This document shows positions 27,688 through 37,506 of a stretch of 64,000 nt of DNA, in pieces. The position numbers were made by a program, and so were the translations under genes. The stretch is from Taishania sp964580465 (GTDB lineage: Bacteria; Bacteroidota; Bacteroidia; Flavobacteriales_D; Crocinitomicaceae): assembly GCA_964580465.1 (NCBI GenBank), contig CAZOKJ010000004.1:57222-121221 (forward strand), read 5' to 3'. The notes below the pieces were generated by a model. That model had not been told where the DNA came from. It searched no databases and saw nothing but the letters and a program-made list of their open reading frames with translations. Positions within the stretch are counted from its first letter, which is position 1. Every line of letters begins with the position of its first letter.

Positions 27688-30318
27688 TTACAACTCCCCA
27701 AGGTTCATTCCTATGGTAAAAGTTAACTTGCCATTGAATCCTTTGTTTTTGATTTCAATGTCGCTGCCTGTTCCATATTCTTTTGCCCATGGACTTAACT
27801 TGTCAAATCCAAAACCATAGTCGATACCAAGCATACCAAACATCGGTAAGAAGATACGAATACCAGCACCAACGGATTTTTTTACATCCAATGGGTTGAA
27901 TTTCCTAAAACTTGGATAACTGTTCCCCGCTTCTGCAAATGCCAACACAAAGAAAGTTGCCGATGGATTTAAAGAAATAGGGTAACGTAATTCAACGGTG
28001 TATTTCGCTGCTATTGGGTCTCCTTCTGCTGATGAAATAGCATTGTCAGAATAACCTCTTAAGGCAATTACTTCACGCCCTCCAATCTGATTCATACCTG
28101 TAATACCGCTACCTCCTAAATAATAACGTTCAAATGGAGAAATTCCTTTCGCTTTGTTGTAAGCACCTAAGTATCCAAACCCAACGCGTGTACGGAGTAC
28201 CAGTTTTTGATCTTTCGACAATGGGAAGAAAAACTCTGCTCCTAATTTGATTTTAAAGTATTCTAGGTATTTATACCTGTCTTGAGTGCTCATATTGTCG
28301 TAATCCTTGTTTTTATCCCATAAAGAATAAGGTAAGGTGGCTTTACCACTCAATGAAATTACACTTCCAGATTGTGGGTAAATAGGTGAACTAACAGAGC
28401 TTCTTTGGATGGTATATTGAGCATAAATATCATTGGAATATCCTTTGTTAAACAATGGGAAATAAGAAGCTCCCGTTGTTTTATAGAACACGTCATAATA
28501 TTGATATCCAATCTCAAATGATTCTGAGAAATAATCATCTGGCCATTTTTTTCTTCTTCCTAAAACAGCTCCAACGCTGGTAATACCCATTCCTTCATAC
28601 TTGTCATTACGCTTTAAGTATCCGTTACCTATTGCAGTGTGCGAGATAAACGCTGTTAATGAATTTGGCTTTTTACCACCCAACCAAGGCTCAGTAAATG
28701 AAAAGTTGTATGCTTGGAAATATTTTCCGTTCGTTTGGCCTCTAATGGATAATCGCTGACCGTCACCTGCTGGTAGTGGTTTCCATGCTTTTCCATTGAA
28801 CATGTTTTTAATTGAAAAGTTATTGAATGTCAATCCTAAAGTACCAATTACCATTGGTTTGTTTGTAGCGTAATTTCTACCTCCATAACCTCCAGATAAT
28901 TCGATTTGATCAGAAGATTTTTCTTCCACTACATACTCGATATCCACCGTTCCTTTTTGTGGGTCTGGCATTGGATTAACTTGAAAAGCTTGCTCATTAA
29001 AGTAGCCTAATTGAGCTAATTCTCTTTGAGTACGAATGATATCATTTCTACTAAATAAATCTCCAGGACGTGTACGTATTTCACGCAAAATAACATGTTC
29101 ATTTGTTTTGGTATTTCCTTTAATGGTAATTTTACCAACACGCGCTTCTTTTCCTTCTCTGATTCTTAATTCGTAGCTAATTCTATTGTTTGAGAAATCA
29201 GTTTCTACAGGATTGATATCAAAGAACAAATAACCTCTATCCATGTAAAGAGAAGAAATATCTCGACCATCTTGACTCATTCTAAGGCGTTCATCTAAGA
29301 GTTGTTTGTTGTAAATGTCTCCTGGTTTGATACCTAAAATAGTATCTAAATAGCTTGATCTGAATTTCGTGTTGCCTATCCAAGTAATATCGCCGAAATA
29401 GTATTTTTCACCTTCATCAATGTGGATATCAATCATCATTCTACTTGGGCTAATCATATAGACAGAGTCTTTGACAATTTTAGCATCTCTTAGACCAACC
29501 GATCCAAATTTGTTAATCATTGCAATTTTATCTCGTGTGTATGCCGATTCTGTGAACTTAGATGCTTTAAATATGCGCATGATAGACACTTGTTTGGTAT
29601 CTTTCATCGCGCGTCTTAATTTACCTTGTTTTATAGACTCAACACCATAGAAATTGATCTTTTTAATTTTTACTCGTTTACCACGATTTACGTTGATGTT
29701 AAAGATTTCAGAGTTCATCATGATGTCGTCTTCTTTACGCTGAATATCTACTTTTACATCATAATATCCTTCTTCTCTAAAATATCCAATCACCTTAGCT
29801 TTAGTTTTATACACTAAGTTTTCAGAAATGGTTTTACCAGTAAATAAATCAATTTGTTCTCTTACTTTGTCGGCTTGACGTTTGTTGATGCCTGTAAAGC
29901 GATATTTAGATAATTTTGGGCGTGGAGCAACTTTAATTGTAAGGTAAAGAACCCCAGCTAATTCTTTGTCTGCAAAGATTTGCACATCAGAAAAAAGACC
30001 TTCTTTCCAAAGGTTGTTTACGGCATCAGCAATTTGATGTCCTGGGATGGTGATTTTTTGACCTTGTCTCAAACCAGCAACCAATCGAATGGCATTTGGG
30101 TCGTATCCTTCTGCACCTTCCACGTTGATTGGCCCAATAGTGTATTCTTTAGGGTTCAAATAGTCCACTTCGATACCGCCTCCAATTTTGATTGGTTCGT
30201 TATGTAGTTGATTGTTTTCTGTCGAATCAATAGCTGTTGGAGTGCTATTCTCTTCTTGCGAGAAACTCCATGGAGTTGATATTAACGCGACTAAAAGTAA
30301 CAGATGTATTAATTTCAT
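27688..30318 (-). CDS. bamA: Outer membrane protein assembly factor BamA
   Basis: 876 residues with a signal peptide (about 1-20, ending PWSFSQ). Five POTRA-type repeats fill about 55-450 (for example IGPINVEGAEGYDPNAIRLVAGLR, VKIKKINFYGVESIKQGKLRRAM, ARVGKITIKGNTKTNEHVILREIRTRPGD). A 16-strand Omp85 barrel follows, with FERYYLGGSGITGMNQIGGREVIALRGY and the end KLTFTIGMNLGEL. It inserts beta-barrel proteins into the outer membrane. The start overlaps the uppS stop by 4 bp and the skp genes lie downstream, the classic uppS-bamA-skp order of Bacteroidota. Confidence 0.96.
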   Translation of the reverse strand: MKLIHLLLLVALISTPWSFSQEENSTPTAIDSTENNQLHNEPIKIGGGIEVDYLNPKEYTIGPINVEGAEGYDPNAIRLVAGLRQGQKITIPGHQIADAVNNLWKEGLFSDVQIFADKELAGVLYLTIKVAPRPKLSKYRFTGINKRQADKVREQIDLFTGKTISENLVYKTKAKVIGYFREEGYYDVKVDIQRKEDDIMMNSEIFNINVNRGKRVKIKKINFYGVESIKQGKLRRAMKDTKQVSIMRIFKASKFTESAYTRDKIAMINKFGSVGLRDAKIVKDSVYMISPSRMMIDIHIDEGEKYYFGDITWIGNTKFRSSYLDTILGIKPGDIYNKQLLDERLRMSQDGRDISSLYMDRGYLFFDINPVETDFSNNRISYELRIREGKEARVGKITIKGNTKTNEHVILREIRTRPGDLFSRNDIIRTQRELAQLGYFNEQAFQVNPMPDPQKGTVDIEYVVEEKSSDQIELSGGYGGRNYATNKPMVIGTLGLTFNNFSIKNMFNGKAWKPLPAGDGQRLSIRGQTNGKYFQAYNFSFTEPWLGGKKPNSLTAFISHTAIGNGYLKRNDKYEGMGITSVGAVLGRRKKWPDDYFSESFEIGYQYYDVFYKTTGASYFPLFNKGYSNDIYAQYTIQRSSVSSPIYPQSGSVISLSGKATLPYSLWDKNKDYDNMSTQDRYKYLEYFKIKLGAEFFFPLSKDQKLVLRTRVGFGYLGAYNKAKGISPFERYYLGGSGITGMNQIGGREVIALRGYSDNAISSAEGDPIAAKYTVELRYPISLNPSATFFVLAFAEAGNSYPSFRKFNPLDVKKSVGAGIRIFLPMFGMLGIDYGFGFDKLSPWAKEYGTGSDIEIKNKGFNGKLTFTIGMNLGEL

Positions 30319-31079
30319 ATAGTATTTTTTAATTGTTCAGAAACCATTCCAAATCTTCTTTCTCTGCTTTGAAAATTATAGACAGCTTCTAACAAGTGCT
30401 CTTTTTTAAAATCTGGCCAAAGTACTTCTGTGAAGTAAAATTCAGTATAAGCAATTTGCCACAACAAGAAATTGCTAATTCTATGTTCTCCTGATGTTCT
30501 TATTAGTAACTCAGGGTCAGGAATTCCTTTTGTTGAAAGGTAGTCTGCATATAGCTCGTTGGTGATATCTTCCTCAGAAATTTCACCATTTTTTACAGCT
30601 TTAGCGATGTTTTTTGTTGCTTCAATGATTTCCCATTTAGCAGAGTAATTCAAGGCAAGAACCAGGTGAATGGTGTCGTTGTTTTTTGTCGTTTCCATAG
30701 CAGCATTTAGCTCTTTTTGGATGCATTCTGGCATTCCTTCAATGTTGCCGATGGCACGCAAACGAACACCTGAATCGTTTAATTCCTGCACTTCATTTGT
30801 AATGGTTCTAACCAATAAATCCATCAAACCATCAACTTCTTCTTTTGGACGATTCCAATTTTCAGTAGAGAAAGCATACATGGTCAAGTATTTAACCCCC
30901 AATTCTTTGGCAGCTTTCAATACTTCACGAACTGATTCAACACCAAAGCCATGGCCGAACAAGCGTTGTTCTCCTTGTTTCTTAGCCCAACGACCATTTC
31001 CATCCATAATAATGGCAATGTGTTGAGGTACTTTTGATAAATCGATGTTACTTATTTCTATCATTCTATTGAATTCCAA
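30315..31079 (-). CDS. uppS: Isoprenyl transferase (undecaprenyl diphosphate synthase)
   Basis: 254 residues. It builds the C55 lipid carrier for peptidoglycan and surface glycans from isopentenyl diphosphate. Motifs are HIAIIMDGNGRWAKK (catalytic Asp and diphosphate loop), FGHGFGVESVR, YLTMYAFSTENWNRP and the C-terminal PDPELLIRTSGEHRISNFLLWQ with FTEVLWPDF. A start at Met6 is also possible. First gene of the uppS-bamA-skp cluster, with a 4-bp overlap into bamA. Confidence 0.96.
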   Translation of the reverse strand: MEFNRMIEISNIDLSKVPQHIAIIMDGNGRWAKKQGEQRLFGHGFGVESVREVLKAAKELGVKYLTMYAFSTENWNRPKEEVDGLMDLLVRTITNEVQELNDSGVRLRAIGNIEGMPECIQKELNAAMETTKNNDTIHLVLALNYSAKWEIIEATKNIAKAVKNGEISEEDITNELYADYLSTKGIPDPELLIRTSGEHRISNFLLWQIAYTEFYFTEVLWPDFKKEHLLEAVYNFQSRERRFGMVSEQLKNTI

Positions 31080-31182
31080 ACGACGAATTTAGTGAAAGTA
31101 TTGTTAACTATCTAATATTATTTGTAAAAGCTTAACATACCTTAACAAAAACATTGTTTTTTGCTTGTTATTATTCACAAAA

Positions 31183-31206
31183 AAAGCCACTCAAAAGAGT
31201 AGCTTT
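31183..31206 (-). terminator. Rho-independent terminator
   Basis: AAAGC(C)ACTC / GAGT(A)GCTTT stem with one mismatch and an AAAA loop, followed on the minus strand by seven T. It lies 20 bp after the stop of the T9SS protein gene at 31226. Confidence 0.7.
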
Positions 31207-31225
31207 CCATTCATTGTAATTGTTT

Positions 31226-33361
31226 TTATTCTTTTATTATGTAATATGAATTTGCTTGATTTTTATTGCTTAGTTGAATAATATACATACCTGTACTAAA
31301 GTTATTTATATTCAATTCATATTGCTTTTGTCCCACATCATTTTTCTCTAATAAAATTCTTCCATCAGTTGACAATACAGCAATTTTTTCGATGCTATCA
31401 TTGCTGTTTATCATTAACTTGTTTTTTGTTGGATTTGGAAAGATTGTTACTTCCATTTCACTTTTTGAAAGATTTCCAGTAGATAAATTATCGTAACTAT
31501 TTATGTTGTATATTGTATTGGTTATGATTGCATCATTTTGGTCAAAATAAATATAAGCTGTGTTTTTAATCTCTGAGCCTTCTATATTGTCTTCTTTTTC
31601 TTTGATGTAATAAGACACATAACCATGACTTTCAGGTTCATTTGAAGTGGAATCGGGTAACCAAATTTGATTAAACATAAATTTTTTGATACCATTTCCT
31701 AAATCAATTACATTCATTGAGTGAGATGCGTTGATTATTTGAAAACTATTCCAATCTAAATCCGCGCTTAATGTGTCGATAATATAAATATCTTGAGCAG
31801 GCGCTGTTCCTGTATTTTGAAAGAAAATGGTGTATTTAAATTCTTCTTGTGTGTCTGGATGGATAATCAATGGTTGATTGACTGTTTTTGCGTTTGGATC
31901 ATAGCTTGTTCCAACTACTAAGTTTACAGTAAAACTATCCACACAAGCTGTGTCATCATTTATGCTAGCTCTGATTTTGTATTCATGTAAAGTTCCATCA
32001 GGTATATTTGCAGGTACATTAAAAGTGATATTGTCAAGATAGTATCCTAATGATATAATGTTTGTGTTTAAATGAAGTGTGTTTCCAGTGATGGTATAAT
32101 TATATTCATTAAAAGAATTTGAAAAGGTAACGCCTTCAGGCATTTCAATTTCTATGTTGACATTGTTTGTCGTCGTGTTATTTGTATTGAAGCATTGAAA
32201 ATTGATTTTATTCTCCCAATTTTGAAAATATCCAGTAGCTACTGAAACAAAAGATGTTAAATCACATTGATTTGGTGCTGTTATACCAGAAACACATGAA
32301 CTTAATTGTTGTGAGTTGTCAGTAATCTCATAGGAGTATCCATCACTTAATGAAATACCTTGATTAGATAAGGAGTCTTCATTAAGAAAAAATGTATAAG
32401 GTGCTTCTGACTCGTCGCCATATATTGTCCAGTTAATTTGACAATCCTGTATTGAAGTGTAGAAAGTCATTATTTGTCCGTTGCTATTTTTAATGATTGG
32501 ATGACCATATTCTAACAAAGGGGTTACCCAGTTGACAGCACTATCGCAACAATTATTAGCAAATGAAAAGTTATATAATTGATTGTTTGAAACTGCACAA
32601 ATTTGACGTTCGTCTTCGTGTGGATAGTCTATTCCGAGATATTGATTGTAGTTAAATGTATAGTTATTTCCACTAGGCAGGTAAATGCCATAATCATTTA
32701 AAATAGCAGGATCCAACATGACCGTATAAGGGCTTTCACTCATTTTGCCACTAAATCTTAGTTTTGCTTGACAGCCGAACCCACTTGGGCCAACAATGTC
32801 GATGCTTTCTAATGGCGTTTCTTGTCCATTTTTGTTTTTAATAATAACTGCGCCAGTATGGTTTAATACATTAGAAAATTCTTGAGAGCATGTTGGTATT
32901 GCGTTTTGACATTGATTTGAAATGCTAAAAACTGCTCTCATTTGTATATCTCTCTCATGGTTGTCAACGCAAGTGGTGTACATGTAACTTTGATAGTTTT
33001 CTAAATCATAATGATAACCTCCAATCAGAAACGTACCTTTTGATTGGAGATATGCAGAGTCTAACGTGATCATGTGAGGAGCCATTGAGTTATCCGATAA
33101 GAAACTGATTAATAATCTACAACTACCATCTAAGTAATAATCATTTACTGGAATAGTATCACCCAATCTATTTGTGATGTGCACTACATTGTTGACGTTC
33201 CCGGAAGTATATAAAGCTTGATAAAAATAAGCCATTCCAGGTGATTCAGGACAGCAATCACTATAAAATGATATATAGAAATAGGGGTTTTGTGAGAGAT
33301 TACTAAAACTCAATAAAAGAGTCGTGAATAGCAGTGCTGTTTTGAGTTTAAACGTTTTCAT
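31226..33361 (-). CDS. Secreted T9SS protein with DUF7619-type repeat domain
   Basis: 711 residues, signal peptide about 1-23. The first half is a Cys-containing beta-rich region with two or three loosely similar blocks (VVHITNRLGDTIPVNDYYLDGSCRL; AVIIKNKNGQETPLESIDIVG; PIIKNSNGQIM). At about 495-620 is the common Bacteroidota domain with SYDPNAKTVNQP, FQNTGTAPAQDIYIIDTLS, LPDSTSNEPESHGYVSYYIK and AYIYFDQNDAIITNT. The end (VTIFPNPTKNKLMINSND to STGMYIIQLSNKNQ..YYIIKE) is a T9SS type A sorting domain. It is inferred to be a surface protein or adhesin. It stands alone between a terminator and atpC. Confidence 0.82.
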   Translation of the reverse strand: MKTFKLKTALLFTTLLLSFSNLSQNPYFYISFYSDCCPESPGMAYFYQALYTSGNVNNVVHITNRLGDTIPVNDYYLDGSCRLLISFLSDNSMAPHMITLDSAYLQSKGTFLIGGYHYDLENYQSYMYTTCVDNHERDIQMRAVFSISNQCQNAIPTCSQEFSNVLNHTGAVIIKNKNGQETPLESIDIVGPSGFGCQAKLRFSGKMSESPYTVMLDPAILNDYGIYLPSGNNYTFNYNQYLGIDYPHEDERQICAVSNNQLYNFSFANNCCDSAVNWVTPLLEYGHPIIKNSNGQIMTFYTSIQDCQINWTIYGDESEAPYTFFLNEDSLSNQGISLSDGYSYEITDNSQQLSSCVSGITAPNQCDLTSFVSVATGYFQNWENKINFQCFNTNNTTTNNVNIEIEMPEGVTFSNSFNEYNYTITGNTLHLNTNIISLGYYLDNITFNVPANIPDGTLHEYKIRASINDDTACVDSFTVNLVVGTSYDPNAKTVNQPLIIHPDTQEEFKYTIFFQNTGTAPAQDIYIIDTLSADLDWNSFQIINASHSMNVIDLGNGIKKFMFNQIWLPDSTSNEPESHGYVSYYIKEKEDNIEGSEIKNTAYIYFDQNDAIITNTIYNINSYDNLSTGNLSKSEMEVTIFPNPTKNKLMINSNDSIEKIAVLSTDGRILLEKNDVGQKQYELNINNFSTGMYIIQLSNKNQANSYYIIKE

Positions 33362-33425
33362 AGGACTTTTTATCGTTCTTTGTATTAAAACGCAATTAAT
33401 TTTGAAATAGTTGCATGAGAATAAA

Positions 33426-33450
33426 AAAAGGCCGCCATTGGCGACCTTTT
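33426..33450 (-). terminator. Rho-independent terminator of the atpDC unit
   Basis: AAAAGG(C)CGCC / GGCG(A)CCTTTT stem with one mismatch and a 3-base loop. On the minus strand it is followed by a T run. It lies 18 bp past the atpC stop. Confidence 0.75.
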
Positions 33451-33468
33451 CATCAGAATTATCTCTTG

Positions 33469-33759
33469 TTATTCAGCAAGAACAATCATTTTATTGTTCA
33501 TCAATTCAGCAACGCCTCCTTTGATGTTTAAGCGAATAACTTTTGAATCTTTTGAATCTTTTTCGATTAAATCGCTTGTTTTTTCAGTTACTTCAAATGG
33601 AGCTTTTAAATCCACCTTGATTGTTCCTTCTTTTAAAGCAGAAACGATAGGAGTGTGTCCATTTAACACTTGAAACAAGCCGTCTAATCCCGGTAATTGT
33701 ACAGCTTCTACTTCTCCAGTAAAAACTTTCACTTCCGGTGTTATGATTTCCAACTGCAT
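33469..33759 (-). CDS. atpC: F-type ATP synthase epsilon subunit (short form)
   Basis: 96 residues. It has only the N-terminal beta-sandwich of epsilon: MQLEIITPEVKVFTGEVEAVQLPGLDGLFQVLNGHTPIVSALKEG. It lacks the C-terminal helical hairpin that inhibits rotation in E. coli; such short forms are usual in Bacteroidota. It belongs to the central stalk of F1. It lies 21 bp downstream of atpD in a two-gene unit. Confidence 0.93.
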   Translation of the reverse strand: MQLEIITPEVKVFTGEVEAVQLPGLDGLFQVLNGHTPIVSALKEGTIKVDLKAPFEVTEKTSDLIEKDSKDSKVIRLNIKGGVAELMNNKMIVLAE

Positions 33760-33780
33760 TTTAATTGCGTTTGAATGTTA

Positions 33781-35286
33781 TTAATTGTTTTCAGCCAACA
33801 TTTTTTCACCAGCATCGATCACATCTTGAATACCACCTTTCAAGTTGAAAGCAGCTTCAGGATATTGGTCGTACTTACCATCTAAAATGTCGTTGAAAGC
33901 TTTGATTGTTTCTTGAATGTCAACCAATACTCCAGGGATACCAGTAAATTGCTCTGCTACGTGGAATGGTTGAGACAAGAAACGTTGAACGCGACGAGCT
34001 CTGTGTACAACTAATTTATCTTCTTCAGACAATTCGTCCATACCTAAAATCGCGATGATATCTTGTAATTCTTTATAGCGTTGTAAAGTTACTTTTACAC
34101 GTTGTGCACAGTTATAGTGTTCTTCACCAACGATTTCTGGAGTCAAGATACGAGACGTAGAATCCAATGGGTCCACAGCCGGGTAAATACCTAACTCAGC
34201 AATCTTACGAGACAATACTGTTGTAGCATCCAAGTGAGCAAATGTATTTGCTGGAGCCGGGTCAGTTAAGTCGTCCGCTGGTACGTAAACCGCTTGTACT
34301 GATGTAATAGATCCGTTTTTAGTTGAAGTAATACGCTCTTGCATCGCACCCATCTCAGTAGCCAATGTTGGTTGGTAACCTACTGCAGAAGGCATACGAC
34401 CTAACAATGCAGATACCTCAGAACCAGCTTGCGTAAAACGGAAGATATTGTCAACGAAGAAAAGGATATCACGACCTTGTCCGTCGCCTTCACCATCACG
34501 GTAGTATTCAGCTAAAGTCAAACCTGACAAAGCAACACGTGCACGTGCACCTGGCGGCTCATTCATCTGACCAAATACGAAAGTAGCCTTAGAATCTTTC
34601 ATTTCCTCAGTGTTTACTTTAGAAAGATCCCATCCGCCTTCTTCCATAGAGTGCATAAATTCAGAACCATATTTAATAATTCCTGATTCCAACATCTCAC
34701 GCAATAAGTCGTTACCCTCACGAGTACGCTCACCTACACCAGCGAACACAGATAAACCACCATGTCCTTTAGCGATGTTGTTAATCAATTCTTGAATCAA
34801 TACTGTTTTTCCTACACCAGCACCACCGAATAAACCAATTTTACCACCTTTTGCGTATGGCTCGATTAAGTCAATAACTTTAATACCTGTGAAAAGTACT
34901 TCAGTAGAAGTTGATAAATCTTCAAATTTAGGAGCTTCACGGTGGATTGGTAAACCTGTAGCATTATCAACATTTGCCAAACCATCGATTGCCTCACCAA
35001 CTACGTTAAATACACGCCCTTTGATTGCTTCACCGATTGGCATTTTGATGGCGTTACCAGTGTTGATAACTTCCATGCCTCTCATGAATCCGTCAGTTGA
35101 GTCCATTGAAATGGCTCTTACTGAACTTTCACCTACGTGAGATTGAACCTCAAGAACAACTTTTGTTCCGTCATTTTTGCGAACTTCTAACGCGTCGTAA
35201 ATTTTAGGAAGTTCTACCCCTTTGTCGAACATTACGTCAACAACTGGACCAATTACTTGTGCTATTTTACCTTTAACTTCTGACAT
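33781..35286 (-). CDS. atpD: F-type ATP synthase beta subunit
   Basis: 501 residues. Catalytic subunit of F1, cytoplasmic face of the inner membrane. Walker A is GLFGGAGVGKTVLIQEL, followed by the catalytic Glu segment GVGERTREGNDL. The Walker B region is ILFFVDNIFRFTQAG and the DELSEED motif is intact. atpD and atpC form their own unit here, separated from the remaining atp genes, as in many Bacteroidota. A -7 box TATCTTTG lies at 35326-35333 (minus). Confidence 0.98.
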   Translation of the reverse strand: MSEVKGKIAQVIGPVVDVMFDKGVELPKIYDALEVRKNDGTKVVLEVQSHVGESSVRAISMDSTDGFMRGMEVINTGNAIKMPIGEAIKGRVFNVVGEAIDGLANVDNATGLPIHREAPKFEDLSTSTEVLFTGIKVIDLIEPYAKGGKIGLFGGAGVGKTVLIQELINNIAKGHGGLSVFAGVGERTREGNDLLREMLESGIIKYGSEFMHSMEEGGWDLSKVNTEEMKDSKATFVFGQMNEPPGARARVALSGLTLAEYYRDGEGDGQGRDILFFVDNIFRFTQAGSEVSALLGRMPSAVGYQPTLATEMGAMQERITSTKNGSITSVQAVYVPADDLTDPAPANTFAHLDATTVLSRKIAELGIYPAVDPLDSTSRILTPEIVGEEHYNCAQRVKVTLQRYKELQDIIAILGMDELSEEDKLVVHRARRVQRFLSQPFHVAEQFTGIPGVLVDIQETIKAFNDILDGKYDQYPEAAFNLKGGIQDVIDAGEKMLAENN

Positions 35287-35446
35287 TGATGCCTATTTTG
35301 AGTGTAAATATTTCTATTTTCCGCGCAAAGATATAGAATAAATCTGAATTACTTTAAATTATTTAGATTATTTTATATTTTTTCTCCCTTTCTAATCGTT
35401 TAAAACAGTTTGTGATAAATGTTTTTTCGGGTTTGATTTTGCTATT

Positions 35447-37432
35447 TTAGAATTGGAAATAAACAAATCCTTTTGATTCTCCTGTCATTGCTTGATACAT
35501 TAAAAACAGAATGACAGCCACTGCTAAAACTTGAGTAGGTGAGTTTAAACGAATAAATAAATTTTTATATGCTTCTTTCCATTGTGATGGTAACCAGTGA
35601 ATGATGTAGCCAATTAGCATAATCCACATTGCTGATTGATAGGTTTTTAACACTAAAACAAAGCGTTCCCATGTAAAGTCGAAATGATTCCAAATTTGGT
35701 CTAACATGACAGCTGGTTCTCCGTCTCCTTCTAATCTAAACCAAATTCTAGTGAAGGTAATGAAATTAAATGTAATAAAAATTTTCCAAAAATGAACCAA
35801 TACACCATTTTTGTTTTCGTATGGTGAAATGAGTTTCCAATAATTGTATAAAATTAATGCGACGCCGTTCATGGCTCCCCAAATTACAAAATTTTCACTC
35901 GCTCCATGCCACAAACCACCTACAACCATGGTAATCAGCAAGTTTAAATCTCGGTACATTTTGTTTTTTTCACTAGGAACAAAACGAACGGCAATAAGGT
36001 AAACGAGCATCAATGCACCATATACATAAAAGAGTTCATACCATCTTGTGATAAATACTAAGAAAACAAAGATGATGAAAGTGGCAATGAAAGTCCCAAC
36101 TCCACCGCTTCTATTTCCCCCTAATGGTATGTATAAATAGTCCTTCCACCATGAGCCTAATGTTCTGTGCCATCTTCTCCAAAAGTCGGCAACACTAATG
36201 GATTTATAAGGAGAATTAAAGTTTTGAGGTAAATGGAATCCCATTAACAGTGAAATTCCCATTGCTATATCCGTGTAACCTGAAAAATCACCGTAGATTT
36301 GTAGTGAATATCCCCACATTGCCAATATGCTCACGAATCCTGGGTAAGAAGCTGGTGCATCTGCTACTTTGTCGATAAAGTGAATGGCAATATAATCAGC
36401 TAACACTACTTTTTTCAATAAACCAGTAACGATTAAAATAATAGCAACACTGTATTCTTTTTTCGTTAGCGTAAAGGGTTGATGAATTTGAGGTGTAAAA
36501 TCTTTTGCTCTTAAAATAGGTCCGACAACTAAGTGAGGGAAAAAGCTGATGAAAAATGCATAATCAAATAAGTTGTTGACAGGTTGAATGTCTTTGCGGT
36601 ACACATCTATGATGTAACCAATGGTTTGAAAAGTGAAAAAAGAAACACCAACAGGTAATAAAATATCGGTAACAAATGTTGATTCACCCAATATCCAGTT
36701 GGCCCATTCAGCAAAAATGTTTGTTGGCTGAAATTGTGTTCCGAACATAGTGTTGAATGACTTAGTGAAAAAGTAAGTGTATTTAAAAAAGCCTAAAACG
36801 AGAATGTTAAACACAATGGCAATTGTTGCCAGCCCTTTTTTTACATTTTTTGATGTTGCCCTAAAAATCCATTTGCCGAATCCATAGTTGAGTACAATGG
36901 ATAAAATAAGTAACAAGACGAATTTCTCAGATGTTTTATAGTAAAAAAACAAACTAAGAACCGTCATAAAAATGGCTCTTACCGCTGTTTTTTGCTTGAA
37001 ATACGAAAGCACAAAGAGTGTGGCAATAATCAATAACCAAATGTCTATTGGGTAAAGGTTGAAGTAGATTTTAAAATAACTAAGTTTAAACCAAAAATAA
37101 ACACCAATTAATGTGTTTCCAGCAATGAGCAAAAAGATCCACGCTATTTTTTTCTGTGCTTTAAATACGGCATGGAGTAATGCATAGTTGAATAATAAAG
37201 CACTTCCAGCTACTAAAATGTCTCCATTTTTAAAAAACCAAGAAGCTAACATTATGACAACTGATAATGCAGCTGTTCGTATATAAATTGATGAGTCTAT
37301 TAAGACATAAGCAAAAAACAACACGTAGAAAAAAATCCAAAATTCAACTCCTGTGAAAACAAAAGCTGTTGCTGGATCAAAATTAAATGAGAAGACCTCA
37401 CTTACTCTACTTAAGTCGATGTTTGTGAACAT
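35447..37432 (-). CDS. MBOAT family O-acyltransferase (AlgI/DltB-like)
   Basis: 661 residues with about 14 hydrophobic helices. The MBOAT core has YGDFSGYTDIAMGISLLMGF, FNSPYKSISVADFWRRWHRTL and GGNRSGG, with the catalytic His in VVGGLWHGASENFVIWG. It moves acyl (often acetyl) groups across the inner membrane to an exported glycan. The N-terminal ~100 residues add extra helices compared with a typical ~480-residue AlgI. The usual partner (AlgX/DltD-like SGNH protein) is not next to it, so the target glycan is unknown. Confidence 0.9.
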   Translation of the reverse strand: MFTNIDLSRVSEVFSFNFDPATAFVFTGVEFWIFFYVLFFAYVLIDSSIYIRTAALSVVIMLASWFFKNGDILVAGSALLFNYALLHAVFKAQKKIAWIFLLIAGNTLIGVYFWFKLSYFKIYFNLYPIDIWLLIIATLFVLSYFKQKTAVRAIFMTVLSLFFYYKTSEKFVLLLILSIVLNYGFGKWIFRATSKNVKKGLATIAIVFNILVLGFFKYTYFFTKSFNTMFGTQFQPTNIFAEWANWILGESTFVTDILLPVGVSFFTFQTIGYIIDVYRKDIQPVNNLFDYAFFISFFPHLVVGPILRAKDFTPQIHQPFTLTKKEYSVAIILIVTGLLKKVVLADYIAIHFIDKVADAPASYPGFVSILAMWGYSLQIYGDFSGYTDIAMGISLLMGFHLPQNFNSPYKSISVADFWRRWHRTLGSWWKDYLYIPLGGNRSGGVGTFIATFIIFVFLVFITRWYELFYVYGALMLVYLIAVRFVPSEKNKMYRDLNLLITMVVGGLWHGASENFVIWGAMNGVALILYNYWKLISPYENKNGVLVHFWKIFITFNFITFTRIWFRLEGDGEPAVMLDQIWNHFDFTWERFVLVLKTYQSAMWIMLIGYIIHWLPSQWKEAYKNLFIRLNSPTQVLAVAVILFLMYQAMTGESKGFVYFQF

Positions 37433-37506
37433 ACGTTGTATTTCGCGTTAAAGTGCGTGCGAAAATAGATAAAAAATAGCACGAATTAAATAGATTCTCA
37501 AAAAAA